A stretch of 64,000 bases of DNA from contig NZ_JBHYXZ010000022.1 of NCBI RefSeq assembly GCF_042752395.1, positions 1 to 64,000 of the forward strand. Direction: 5' to 3'. Positions within the stretch are counted from its first letter, which is position 1. Each line of letters starts with the position of its first letter. Shown one piece after another: positions 1 to 7,345 of this stretch. This stretch comes from Actinosynnema sp042752395. Lineage in GTDB: Bacteria; Actinomycetota; Actinomycetes; Mycobacteriales; Pseudonocardiaceae. The notes beneath the pieces are model-generated. The model was given only the letters and a program-made list of their open reading frames with translations. It made no database searches and was not told the DNA's origin. Made by a program: the position numbers and the translations under genes.

Positions 1-1
1 C

Positions 2-46
2 GGGTTCCAGTCCGCGGTCGTGCTGACCCGTCCGGACCGGCGATGA
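2..46 (+). CDS. C-terminal end of a type II PKS ketosynthase (KS-alpha), partial
   Basis: Only the last 14 codons lie in the window. They read GFQSAVVLTRPDRR and then TGA at 44-46, which matches the usual GGFQSAMVL-type ending of KS-alpha subunits of aromatic (type II) polyketide synthases. The stop overlaps the next start as ATGA (43-46), the classic KS-CLF coupling. The assignment rests on this short tail plus the following CLF and ACP, so it is an inference from context. Confidence 0.6.
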   Translation, partial: GFQSAVVLTRPDRR

Positions 47-384
47 CCGCCGTGGTGACCGGCCTGGGCGTGATCGCACCCAGCGGTGTCGGCGTTGGCG
101 AGGTGCCGGGCGACCAGGTGCCGGTCACCACGGCCGCGATCGGTATGCGGGCAGTACCCGGTGCGGTCGTGCTCGATGTCGCCACCACCGTGCCGGCCGT
201 GGAGCACGGCCGTGCCACCGACCCCGGGCGTCGGCCAGACCTGGTTACCGGAACGTGCCGCGAGGCCGACTCCCGTACGGCTCTGTTCCGGAGCCGGCAC
301 GGCGGCGATTCGACGCTCGCGCTCCGACGCCCGAGATCCCTCACAGGAGGCAACCGACATGGACTCGAACCTTTCCCCGGCTGA
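43..384 (+). pseudogene. Chain-length factor (KS-beta) with large internal deletion
   Basis: The frame opens with MTAVVTGLGVIAPSG, the usual N-terminus of ketosynthase-fold chain-length factors. After about 20 residues it jumps to sequence typical of the C-terminus (LDVATTVPAVEHG, then PDLVTG, then RTALFRSRHGG, compare DLVTGxPR and RTALVLARGxGG). A normal CLF has about 400 residues; this frame has 113 including a run-on over the ACP start. Roughly 300 residues, with the core of the thiolase fold, are missing, yet both ends remain in one frame. The protein cannot be a working CLF. Either a real in-frame deletion or an assembly collapse would explain it. It is coupled to the upstream KS by ATGA. 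Confidence 0.6.
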
Positions 385-601
385 CCTGGCGGCCCTGATC
401 AGCCGGTGCACCGGCGTCGTCGTGACCGCCGAGGACGTCACCGACCCGCGGCGCACCTTCGACGACCTCGGCGTCGACTCGCTCGGCCTCATGGGGGTCC
501 TGGCGGAGCTGCAACGCAACCACGGCATGCCGCGCGACGTGGACATGCAGGCGGATCGGTCACCGCGAGAGCTGTTGTCAGCGCTGACGGAGAGGACGTG
601 A
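359..601 (+). CDS. Acyl carrier protein of type II PKS
   Basis: An 80-residue protein carrying the phosphopantetheine attachment motif GVDSLGLMG; the Ser in DSL is the modified residue, near residue 41. Length and the helical ACP pattern (LAALISRCTGV at the N-terminus, FDDLGVDSLG in the centre) fit ACPs that shuttle the growing poly-beta-ketone in aromatic polyketide synthesis. The ATG at 359 is preceded by AGGAGG at 345-350 with ideal spacing. It follows the KS and CLF remnants in the standard KS-CLF-ACP order. The ACP looks intact although the CLF is broken, so the cluster is probably non-functional or misassembled here. Confidence 0.85.
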   Translation: MDSNLSPADLAALISRCTGVVVTAEDVTDPRRTFDDLGVDSLGLMGVLAELQRNHGMPRDVDMQADRSPRELLSALTERT

Positions 602-642
602 GCAGTCGTCCACGCCGCCTCCCGGACGGGTTCACCAGCGGG

Positions 643-909
643 TCAGGCGAGGGAGAGGAAGAGCTTCTCCAGTCGGGCGCGGTCGAGGACGTCGCCGTCC
701 TCGCCGGCGGCGATGCACTGCTCCAGTCCGGTGGCGATGATGGCGAAACCGGCCTTGTCCAAGGCGCGGGAGACGGCTGCCAGCTGCGTGACGACGTCCT
801 CGCAGTCCCGTCCGGCCTCCAGCATCCGGATCACACCTGCGAGTTGGCCCTCCGCACGGCGCAGCCGCTTGATCACGTCACCGACGACCCGGGTGTTCTC
901 CAGTTGCAC
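643..909 (-). CDS. CstR/CsoR-family (DUF156) thiol-sensing repressor
   Basis: An 88-residue all-helical DUF156 protein. The start is GTG at 909, with GGGGAGG 8 nt upstream. It has the two family cysteines (RDCEDVVTQL near residue 31 and LEQC near residue 60) but lacks the His of the copper-binding Cys-His-Cys set: the stretch reads ATGLEQC rather than H..C. That pattern is typical of CstR-type persulfide sensors rather than copper-sensing CsoR. The neighbourhood (rhodanese, MBL-rhodanese, TauE-like permease) supports a role as repressor of sulfide/persulfide detoxification. A C4/G4 operator lies 28 nt upstream, so it is likely autoregulated. Confidence 0.88.
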   Translation of the reverse strand: MQLENTRVVGDVIKRLRRAEGQLAGVIRMLEAGRDCEDVVTQLAAVSRALDKAGFAIIATGLEQCIAAGEDGDVLDRARLEKLFLSLA

Positions 910-936
910 GTCCTCATCCTCCCCTGCCACCGAGTG

Positions 937-952
937 ATACCCCCTGGGGTAC
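937..952 (-). promoter_or_regulatory. CsoR/CstR-type operator upstream of the repressor gene
   Basis: The 16-mer ATACCCCCTGGGGTAC has the C4-N2-G4 dyad flanked by ATA/TA(T/C) that DUF156 repressors bind. It lies just upstream of the repressor start at 909 and matches the perfect palindrome at 3776-3791 in 14 of 16 positions. Confidence 0.72.
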
Positions 953-1032
953 TGCTGGTACAGCGTCGTTCGGCCCGCCGGCATTCCGAAGGCCATGGCC
1001 GCGGCTTCACCGTTCAGCGGTCGCCACCGCCC

Positions 1033-1482
1033 GCTTGGCCCGATGTGCCGCAGTGGGCACCGCGGTACGAGTCCCAGGCACGTCCCGATCACGAGACCGA
1101 CCCCTGCCACCACGAGGAGCGCGGGGACGCGGAGCGGGTCCGGCGCCTGCTGGGCCAGGACGAAGGCTCCCCTGACGAGCAGGAACCAGCCGAAGCCCCG
1201 GCGCAGCGCGTCCCCGCGGATCCGGGGCGCCAGCCGCCCGCCCACGGCGGCGGCCGTGACCGCCCCGGTGATCGCCCAGTCGATCGGCACCGCGCCCAGG
1301 TAACCGGCCAGGCCCGCGGTCGACTTCACGCCGACGACCACGAGCGAGGAGGCGATGGCCTCCTTGGTGTCCATTCCGGCCACGTACCCGAGCAGCGGCA
1401 CCATCGAGATCAATCCGCCGCCGCCGAGCAGACCCAGCACGATCCCGACGACGACGGCCGGCGCGACGGTCAGCACCGGCAC
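1033..1482 (-). pseudogene. TauE/SafE-type permease, internally deleted, fused to a short DUF2892-like tail
   Basis: The frame begins (GTG at 1482) with the glycine-rich first helix of TauE/SafE anion permeases (GIVLGLLGGGGLISMVPLL) and continues into SSLVVVGVKSTAGLAGYLG, which resembles the start of the second half. It ends with the usual C-terminus (ALRRGFGWFLLVRGAFVLAQQ). Only about 112 residues remain of a normal 250. Because the two halves of this family are homologous, recombination between them is plausible. The next 40 residues (ALLVVAGVGL, then PRCPLRHIG) look like the end of a DUF2892 domain. The frame has no stop and runs on into the repressor gene, so no true end can be set. Sulfite/thiosulfate export would be the expected ancestral role. 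Confidence 0.55.
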
Positions 1483-1544
1483 GGTTCACCGGTCCCGGGA
1501 GGAGCCGGTGGTCGGCGGGGCACCGCGGTCGCGACGACGTCGGT

Positions 1545-1940
1545 TCCCGGGCATCCTCTCCGGCGCCATGTCCAGGGCGCAGGTCGGCGACGACCGGCCC
1601 ACCGCCGACGAAGCCCGCCACCCGGGTCGCGCCGGGCACGACCACGTCGGCGACCACCGCCGTGAGCACCAGCGCGCCCGCCGCGAAGTGGACCTGGCGC
1701 TCCAGGTCCCATACCTGCCGACCCCGGTTGAGCAGCCCGCCCGCTCGCAGGCGGCGATGCCGCTCACGAGCGCCTCGCCGTGGCCGAGACCTGCGCCGGC
1801 CGGCACTTGCCGTGCCCGGCCCGCGCGCCGACCCGACAGGCGGACGAGGACGACGTCCCGGTCGCGCAGCGGAACAGCCCGCCCAACCGGTGACGGAGCT
1901 GGTCCAGCGGCACGTCATCGCACCGGGAATGTGCTTGCTC
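1545..1940 (-). pseudogene. Rhodanese plus membrane-tail protein, disrupted by several frameshifts
   Basis: Pieces of one protein are readable in three different minus-strand frames. They run in order HIPGA (about 1933), DVPLDQLRHRLGGLF, then DRDVVLVRLSGRRAG with a glycine-rich stretch to GIAACERAG, then GRQVWDLERQVHFAAGALVL and VADVVVPGATRVAGFVGGG. Together they reproduce the common actinobacterial rhodanese followed by the WDLERQVRxxAG membrane segment. The active-site Cys of the rhodanese loop is not seen (VRLSGRRA where VCxSGxRA is expected). With at least three frame changes and no start, this is a decayed gene of the neighbouring sulfur operon. Confidence 0.6.
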
Positions 1941-2037
1941 CGAAATGCGCAGGTGATCGAACGTCGATCAGGCACGGTGCGGACGCTTCGTCGGCGAGGG
2001 CGTTCCCGCAGCGAGGACGCGTCGACGGTGGGCCTCG

Positions 2038-3426
2038 TCACGCGTGGACCTCCCGGTCAGGGCGTGGCGGCGTCGTGAGGGGGACGCCGGCCGCGCCGGC
2101 GTTGTCGAAGGAGTCGTCGATCGCGACGACGTCGACACCTCGGGCGTCGAGCAGTGCGGCCACGACGCCGGCGCGGTAGCCGCCGGCGCAGTGCACCCAG
2201 ACCGGACCGACCGGGATCTCGTCGAGGCGGTCGAGCACCTCGTGGATGGGGATGTGCGCGGACCCGGTGATGTGCCGTTCCACGCGTTCCTGTTCGCGGC
2301 GGACGTCGAGGACGGCGGTCCTCGGGTCGCGGGCGAGTTCGGCGGCGAGGTCGCCGAACGAGGCGGTGGCGTAGCGGCGCAGCGGCTCACCTCCCGCCCA
2401 GTCCCCGGGACCGCCGGTGGCCATCGCGGCCGGGCGGTCGATGCCGATGCGGACGAGTTCGCGTTGGGCCTCGGCGACGTCTTCGGCGGTCTCGCCGAGC
2501 AGCGTCACGGGCGTGCCCCGGGGGAGGAGCCATCCGAGGTAGGTGACGAACGGCCCGTCGAGGCCGAAGTTCACCGTGCCCGCGACGTGACCCGACGCGA
2601 ACACCGTCCGGCTGCGCAGGTCGACGACCCATTCGCCGTCCCGGATGCGGCGGCGCAGCTCGGTCGGGTCGGTCTCGGCGGCCGGTGAGAGGTCCGGCGC
2701 GCCCGGTCCGGCGGAGTTCGCCGGGGCCATGTGCGCGTAGTACGCCGGGTAGGCGTCGAGCCCGGCGAGCAGCTCCTCGACGTAGGTTTCGAGATCCCTG
2801 GTCAGCGCAGGGTTCGTCCGCTTCTCCCCACCGATCGTGCCGGCCGTCGCGTCGGACTGCGTGGCCGAGCAGAAACTGCCGAACCCGTGCGTCGGGTAGA
2901 CGGCGGTCTCGTCGGGGAGCTCGTGCGCCAGTCGTCGGGCCGAGTGCCACTGGGCGTGTGCCAGCACGTCGGTCTGGTCGGGGCCCAGCAGGTCCGGGCG
3001 ACCGGTGGAGCCGTACAGCAGCGAACCGCCGGTGAAGACCGCGATCGGGTTTCCGTCCTCCGACAGGGCGAAGGACAGGTGGGTGTGGGTGTGACCGGGT
3101 GTGAGCAGGACCTCGACCCGCATCCGGTCGCCGACGTCGACCACGTCGCCGTCGCGCAAGCCGTCCCTTTCGAAGGACACCGGGTCGTCGGCGTTGAGCA
3201 GGTACTTCGCACCGACCGCGCGAGCCAGGTCGTAACCGCCGGTGACGTAGTCGTTGTGGACGTGGGACTCGAAGACGTGGGTGATCCGGACCCCTGCGGC
3301 GCGCGCGAGGCCGAGCACCCGGTCGTAGTCGCGCTGTGGGTCGACCACCAGCGCGACCTCGCCGTCGTGGGCCAGGTAGCTGCGGTCTCCGAGGCTCGGT
3401 GTGTCGATGGGCAGGACGGTGATCAC
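2038..3426 (-). CDS. MBL-fold persulfide dioxygenase-like protein with two rhodanese domains
   Basis: A 462-residue protein. Residues 1-240 form a metallo-beta-lactamase fold with ESHVHNDYVTGG, TPGHTHTHLSF and FTGGSLL. The first motif has Tyr where ETHE1-type dioxygenases have the second His (HxHxDH), and FTGG replaces FTGD, so metal ligation may differ. Two rhodanese domains follow. The first (about 270-350) has no catalytic Cys and is probably structural. The second (about 360-455) has the active loop HCAGGYRA. The likely role is oxidation and transfer of persulfide sulfur. The GTG start at 3426 overlaps the upstream rhodanese stop as GTGA, so the two are translationally coupled. Confidence 0.87.
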   Translation of the reverse strand: MITVLPIDTPSLGDRSYLAHDGEVALVVDPQRDYDRVLGLARAAGVRITHVFESHVHNDYVTGGYDLARAVGAKYLLNADDPVSFERDGLRDGDVVDVGDRMRVEVLLTPGHTHTHLSFALSEDGNPIAVFTGGSLLYGSTGRPDLLGPDQTDVLAHAQWHSARRLAHELPDETAVYPTHGFGSFCSATQSDATAGTIGGEKRTNPALTRDLETYVEELLAGLDAYPAYYAHMAPANSAGPGAPDLSPAAETDPTELRRRIRDGEWVVDLRSRTVFASGHVAGTVNFGLDGPFVTYLGWLLPRGTPVTLLGETAEDVAEAQRELVRIGIDRPAAMATGGPGDWAGGEPLRRYATASFGDLAAELARDPRTAVLDVRREQERVERHITGSAHIPIHEVLDRLDEIPVGPVWVHCAGGYRAGVVAALLDARGVDVVAIDDSFDNAGAAGVPLTTPPRPDREVHA

Positions 3427-3758
3427 GGGTTGTCCTTCCCCCGGGCCGTTGAGGTCTCGACAGGACGGCCGGACGCGATCCAAGCGTCGGTGCCGCCGAG
3501 CACGTTGACGGCGTCGACGCCGACCGCGCCCAGCAGACTCGCGGCCCGGGCGCTGCGACCGCCGGTCTGGCAGATGACGAAGACGGGCCGATCCTCGGGC
3601 AGTTCCCCCACACGGGTGGGCAAGACGCTCAACGGCACGTTGTGGGCACCGGGAACGTGCCCCTGTCGGTACTCGGTCGCGTCGCGGACGTCCACGACGA
3701 AGACGTCCTCTTCCGCGAGGCGGGCGGCGAAGGCGTTGTGGTCGATCTGTCGTTCCAT
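3423..3758 (-). CDS. Single-domain rhodanese (thiosulfate sulfurtransferase)
   Basis: A 111-residue rhodanese with FVVDVRDATEYRQGHVPGA early in the domain and the catalytic loop ICQTGGRSA, where Cys carries the persulfide. No signal peptide is present, so it is cytoplasmic. ATG at 3758 has GGAG close upstream. It is the first gene of the two-gene operon with the MBL-rhodanese protein and sits directly behind a perfect C4/G4 operator at 3776-3791, so sulfur-responsive derepression is expected. It would pass sulfane sulfur to thiol acceptors. Confidence 0.9.
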   Translation of the reverse strand: MERQIDHNAFAARLAEEDVFVVDVRDATEYRQGHVPGAHNVPLSVLPTRVGELPEDRPVFVICQTGGRSARAASLLGAVGVDAVNVLGGTDAWIASGRPVETSTARGKDNP

Positions 3759-3775
3759 GGTTGCTCCTACGTCTT

Positions 3776-3791
3776 ATACCCCTAGGGGTAT
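3776..3791 (-). promoter_or_regulatory. Perfect CsoR/CstR-type operator before the rhodanese operon
   Basis: ATACCCCTAGGGGTAT is a perfect 16-bp palindrome centred 25 bp upstream of the rhodanese ATG. It has the C4/G4 dyad recognised by DUF156 repressors, matching the DUF156 gene at 643-909. Confidence 0.8.
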
Positions 3792-3819
3792 CTGATCCCA
3801 CCGTACGCCGATCACCGAC

Positions 3820-3835
3820 ATGCCCCGGGGGGTAT
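3820..3835. promoter_or_regulatory. Second, degenerate C4/G4 operator
   Basis: ATGCCCCGGGGGGTAT matches the palindrome at 3776-3791 in 13 of 16 positions. It lies 44 bp from that site, on the side of the divergent lipoprotein gene. It could be an auxiliary site for the rhodanese promoter. Confidence 0.5.
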
Positions 3836-4050
3836 CTGTTCACGGTGCGGCGAGGGCGATCGACGCGTGCGCTGGATGTGCCCGCGTGGTCGATCCGCAC
3901 GACGGCCGGTCAGGCCCGGAGGCCGCTCCCGGCCACGGCGGGGCACCGGTGCCGTCGAGCGCCTCGCAACCGTCGGTGCGGTCGCCGCGCGGGCCGCCGA
4001 CGACCGGGGGAGAATGGCCCTCCGGCTGTCGCCGCGCCAGGAGGGACGTC

Positions 4051-4440
4051 ATGCGGACGAGACCGGCACGTCGTGCGGACTTGCGCGGTGCGGCCACGCA
4101 GGTGGTCGGTCGTGTCCTGGTGCTCGCGTCGCTGCCGGTCGCCTGTTCGTCCCCGGTCACTCCACCCGCCACCACCACCGCGCAGAGCTCCGCGACGTCG
4201 AGTTCCGATCCCGCGATCCAGCCGGTCGTGACGGTGCGGGGCACGGTGCGAGAAGGGGCTGAAACGGGATGCCTCGTGCTGGACGCGGGCGAGCGGCGGT
4301 ACCTCCTGCTCGACGGCGATCCGCGCGAACTCCCCATCGGCGCCGAGGTGGTCGTGCGCGGCCGGCCCGCGCCAGGCGGCGTCACGACCTGCCAGGAAGG
4401 GGTTCCGTTCCACGTCGTCGCGGTGACGCCCACGCCGTAG
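4051..4440 (+). CDS. Small lipoprotein with an OB-fold-like domain
   Basis: A 129-residue protein. ATG at 4051 follows a GGAGGG site. The N-terminus is Arg-rich, then hydrophobic (VVGRVLVLASLPV), and ends in the lipobox LPVACSS, so it should be processed at Cys about residue 33 and anchored to the outer face of the membrane. A Ser/Thr/Pro linker precedes a compact beta-rich domain (about 60-129: VTVRGTVREGAETGCLVL, then LPIGAEVVVRGRP) resembling small OB-fold modules. Two Cys in this domain might pair. The function is unknown. It is transcribed away from the rhodanese operon. Confidence 0.72.
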   Translation: MRTRPARRADLRGAATQVVGRVLVLASLPVACSSPVTPPATTTAQSSATSSSDPAIQPVVTVRGTVREGAETGCLVLDAGERRYLLLDGDPRELPIGAEVVVRGRPAPGGVTTCQEGVPFHVVAVTPTP

Positions 4441-4903
4441 GGACGGTGGCGAAGCGCGATGCGCGCACCTGCCGAGGCCGGCACGACGCTCAGGCCGAGG
4501 GCGGTGACGGTCCGTCGTGTGCGCCATCGTCGATGCGCACCCGGCCTAGGCGAGCTCGCGCGACCACGTCACGCGCCTACGCCGACGAGCTGCGCACCGC
4601 GATGGACTACAGCGTCCGCGCGGTAACCGGTCCCTGCGGTCGAGTGGGCGGCCCGGTCGGTGCCGGGAGCCAAGGAGTCCCGGCCGCCGACGACCACATG
4701 GGGGGACGGGCGAGAACCACGCGTCGCCGCGGACCTGCGGCCGGGCGGGTCGGGAACCCTCGGACGGGCGGACCTGGGCCGTGCGGGGGCCGGCGATCAA
4801 CGCGTTGGCCTGGACGTCGTGCCCGGGCGTCCGGTGGGCCGGTCGCCGCGGTGATGGCCACCAGGCCGGGTTGAACCGCGACGGTGGCCATCCCGCGGCA
4901 CGC
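4441..4903. other. Non-coding stretch, nothing recognised
   Basis: This 463-bp interval lies between the lipoprotein gene and the convergent LysM gene. Open frames here have no family features, and I saw no clear hairpin or operator. Confidence 0.4.
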
Positions 4904-5398
4904 TCAGTCGCCCTGTGGCACCCGGATGACGTCCCCGGGGTGGATGACGTTCGGATCGGTGATCGTGGCCGGGTTGGCCGAGACCAGGCGGTGGTACAGG
5001 TTGCCCGCGCCGTAGTAGCGGACGGCGAGCCCCCACAACGTCTCACCCGGCGCGACGATGTGCCGCAGGTAGGCGCGATAGCCTGGAACGATCTTGGATC
5101 CGAGGACCACCGGCACGACCAGCTTGTCCAGCTCCTCACCGTCCTTGGGGGACGTGTGGTAGACCTCCACGAACAGCCGGCTGAGCTTGAAAGCCGCTCC
5201 CGACACGTCCGCCGTGATCTGGAACTGGCTGTGACCTCCCATGCCGTCACCGGCCATGAAGAAGCCCACCACCTCGTCGTGGCCTTCGTGCACGCGGTAG
5301 TTGAAATTCGCCTCGAACGCACCGCCCGCCACTCCGGCCACCTGGATCAGGTCGTCCACGAGGTCGTAGGCCCTCGGCTGCTGCACGTCGATCGACAT
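4904..5398 (-). CDS. Gmad2-like and LysM domain protein
   Basis: A 164-residue protein. Residues 1-105 fit a Gmad2 (immunoglobulin-like, spore-germination type) domain: VQQPRAYDLVDDLIQVAGV, FEANFNYRVHEG, GHSQFQITADVSG. Residues 113-162 form one LysM (HIVAPGETLWGLAVRYYG, then NPATITDPNVIHPGDVIRVPQ) that would bind peptidoglycan or chitin-like glycans. No signal peptide is visible, which is odd for a LysM protein. ATG at 5398 was chosen because GAGGTG sits 5 nt upstream; a GTG 6 nt earlier is too close to it. Confidence 0.78.
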   Translation of the reverse strand: MSIDVQQPRAYDLVDDLIQVAGVAGGAFEANFNYRVHEGHDEVVGFFMAGDGMGGHSQFQITADVSGAAFKLSRLFVEVYHTSPKDGEELDKLVVPVVLGSKIVPGYRAYLRHIVAPGETLWGLAVRYYGAGNLYHRLVSANPATITDPNVIHPGDVIRVPQGD

Positions 5399-5450
5399 GG
5401 TCACACCTCATCTCTTCACCGGCCGTCCTGTCCGGCCTTCGTGTCCGGGC

Positions 5451-6101
5451 TCAGTCGCGGGATCGGCGGGCGACCTCGTCCAAGGCGACGGCGATCCCGA
5501 CACCGACCGCCCCGTTGACCACGGCGGTCGCCACTTGGCTGCCGGCGTCGACGCCCAGGCCCAGCGGCTGCACGACGGCGATGGCGGTCATCAGCAGCAC
5601 GATCCAGGTGGAGAACCGGACCGCATGGGGCGTGGCGGCCGACAGCACCTCCAGCAGGCCGGTGGCGGCGAGCGCGCACACCGCCGCGACCAGTGGGTAG
5701 GTGAGCCCGTCCGCGGGTCCCCACGCCTGCGTGGTCTTCGGCGCCAGGAGGATGACGTCGAACAGGCCCCGGGCGACCAGGAAGCCTGCGACGGCGATCA
5801 ACCCGGCGATCAGTGCCGTCGCGGCACCGCCTGTCCACAGGCGCCTCGCGGAGTACGAGCACGCCGGCTCGCCGTTCTGAGCCGGGGAACCCCGTCCGAC
5901 GCGTCGGGCCGGATCGTCCGACTCGGCCGGACGGTCCGGATAACCGCTCCCGCGGTCCGCCGCGGCTTCCTCGGTCGGTGCCCGGCGGAGCGTCGACCCG
6001 ATCATGCCCGTCGTGGGTCGTCCCGCTCGACGCCGGCCGCCCACCGGCCCGCCGGGTGGTCGATCGCCGTCATCACGGCGGGGCTCCCGGTCGGTGTTCA
6101 C
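5451..6101 (-). CDS. Four-helix membrane protein (DUF6069-like)
   Basis: A 216-residue protein. The first 85 residues are Arg/Asp/Pro-rich and probably disordered. Four hydrophobic segments follow (about 92-112, 132-152, 164-184 and 188-207). Layout and motifs such as TYPLVAAVCALAATGLLEVL resemble DUF6069 membrane proteins of unknown function. GTG at 6101 overlaps the stop of the DUF1876 gene as GTGA, which supports this start although ATG at 6005 would give a shorter form. The pairing implies co-expression with the dormancy-type gene upstream. Confidence 0.7.
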   Translation of the reverse strand: MNTDREPRRDDGDRPPGGPVGGRRRAGRPTTGMIGSTLRRAPTEEAAADRGSGYPDRPAESDDPARRVGRGSPAQNGEPACSYSARRLWTGGAATALIAGLIAVAGFLVARGLFDVILLAPKTTQAWGPADGLTYPLVAAVCALAATGLLEVLSAATPHAVRFSTWIVLLMTAIAVVQPLGLGVDAGSQVATAVVNGAVGVGIAVALDEVARRSRD

Positions 6102-6367
6102 CGGACCAGGTGCGCCGGCCTGTGGGTGACGTCCTCGATGTCGCCCGCAGCGGTGTCGAGGAGTTGGTGTGCGAGGTCGGACAGGGCCCGTGCGGTGGCC
6201 AGTTCGTCGCCGATCTCGGGGATGTTGGTGTCGGCGGGGTTGAGCCGCGCGGTGCCGACACCGACCAGGTGGGTGTCGTCACGCGTGCGCAGGCGGGCCT
6301 TGGCCCTGGTCTTGTCGTCGTGCTCGTCGATGGTGACGTCGACGCGCCACTGCTTGGTCTCGGACAT
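6098..6367 (-). CDS. DUF1876 protein, homologue of dormancy protein Rv1738
   Basis: An 89-residue protein that matches the Rv1738 pattern almost throughout: WRVDVTIDEHDDKTRAKARLR, LVGVGTARLNPADTNIPEIGDELA and DIEDVTHRPAHL. Rv1738 is one of the most strongly DosR-induced genes of M. tuberculosis and resembles ribosome hibernation factors in fold, so slowing translation during hypoxia is a reasonable expectation. ATG at 6367 has GGAGGT 7 nt upstream. A DosR-like box lies at 6572-6585 in the long 239-bp leader region. Confidence 0.9.
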   Translation of the reverse strand: MSETKQWRVDVTIDEHDDKTRAKARLRTRDDTHLVGVGTARLNPADTNIPEIGDELATARALSDLAHQLLDTAAGDIEDVTHRPAHLVR

Positions 6368-6571
6368 CTCGGTTACCTCCACTCGGGTGCGGCAGGTTCG
6401 TGATCTCGGCGTCACGCCGTCGACCTGGTGTTCGACCGGTGCCGCAGGTCTGTTCCCGAGCGGTCCGGTACCGGCGTGGGCGGGAGCCGGAGGATGTCCA
6501 GCGCGGACGTCATGTCCGCCCCCTCCGGTTCCGTGCTCTTGAGCCTGCTCCCCGACCACGCCTGCCGCACA

Positions 6572-6585
6572 GGGACCTTCGACCC
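6572..6585 (-). promoter_or_regulatory. DosR-like box upstream of the DUF1876 gene
   Basis: On the minus strand this reads GGGTCGAAGGTCCC, a full match to the local motif GGGNCNNNRGTCCC. It is 205 bp upstream of the DUF1876 start, so either the promoter is distant or the leader is long. Confidence 0.6.
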
Positions 6586-6606
6586 GCGCGTGTCGGGATT
6601 CGGCCT

Positions 6607-7272
6607 TCACTTTGGTTCGTTGCGCACGTCGACCCCGCCGAACAGGGCCGTCGCGTTCACCCGGAGCACGGGCGCGTCCGGGGCGAGCGCCGCCGCCTCG
6701 CGGTCGGTGTTGTCGTCGTAGCCGCCGAAGATCGGCAACCCGCCCAGCGACACGCGCCACCCCCTCGGCACGAGCACCTCGACGCCGCCGAACAGCGCGA
6801 AGGCGTCCACATCGGCCTCGTGGTCGACATGGGCGTCGCGCAGGTCGAGCGTGGCGCCGCCGAAGACCGCGGACACCGACGTGCGCGTCAGGTGCTCGGC
6901 CCGGTTGCGCACCTTGGTGCCGCCGAACAGCGCTACCCGGGCGTCGCTCTCCCCGTGCCCGACGGTGCGGCGCCCGCGCAGGCCGGCCAGGACGGCCGCG
7001 CCCACGACGACGAGCAGCACCGGCCACAGGATGTTGCCCGTGGTCCACTCCTGCCGATCAGCCAGCAGGACGAGCCCGATCACCGCGACGACGGCGGGGC
7101 CGAGCGACACGTGCCTCTGCGCGAGCGCCGCGGCGGCGCCCAGACCGATGACGGCGACGGGCCACCAGGCGTTCAGCAGGTCACCTGTTCCGGTGACGCC
7201 CAGTGCGTTGAGGACGCCGAGCCCACCGGCGACGACGAGCACGACCCCGATCCACGTGCGCACGGGTTTCAT
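6607..7272 (-). CDS. LiaF-like membrane protein with repeated FGG motifs
   Basis: A 221-residue protein. Four hydrophobic helices fill residues 1-100 (for example WIGVVLVVAGGLGVLNALGV). A soluble C-terminal domain follows with five recurring FGG turns (ALFGGTKV, AVFGGATL, ALFGGVEV, PIFGGYDD, ALFGGVDV). These mark the beta-helical LiaF-like/cell-wall-active-antibiotic-response domain. Members usually sense or respond to envelope stress. ATG at 7272 has GGAGGT upstream. A DosR-like site (7332-7345) lies 60 bp upstream, suggesting control with the dormancy set. Confidence 0.8.
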   Translation of the reverse strand: MKPVRTWIGVVLVVAGGLGVLNALGVTGTGDLLNAWWPVAVIGLGAAAALAQRHVSLGPAVVAVIGLVLLADRQEWTTGNILWPVLLVVVGAAVLAGLRGRRTVGHGESDARVALFGGTKVRNRAEHLTRTSVSAVFGGATLDLRDAHVDHEADVDAFALFGGVEVLVPRGWRVSLGGLPIFGGYDDNTDREAAALAPDAPVLRVNATALFGGVDVRNEPK

Positions 7273-7331
7273 GACCGCACCTCCTTCGTTCTCCCATCTC
7301 AGACGATGGGCTCGTGGCGGTGCCCGGACGA

Positions 7332-7345
7332 GGGACTTGCGGTCA
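7332..7345 (-). promoter_or_regulatory. DosR-like box upstream of the LiaF-like gene
   Basis: Reads TGACCGCAAGTCCC on the minus strand, with two mismatches to GGGNCNNNRGTCCC. It overlaps the stop codon of the nicotinate phosphoribosyltransferase gene and is 60 bp before the start at 7272. Confidence 0.45.
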
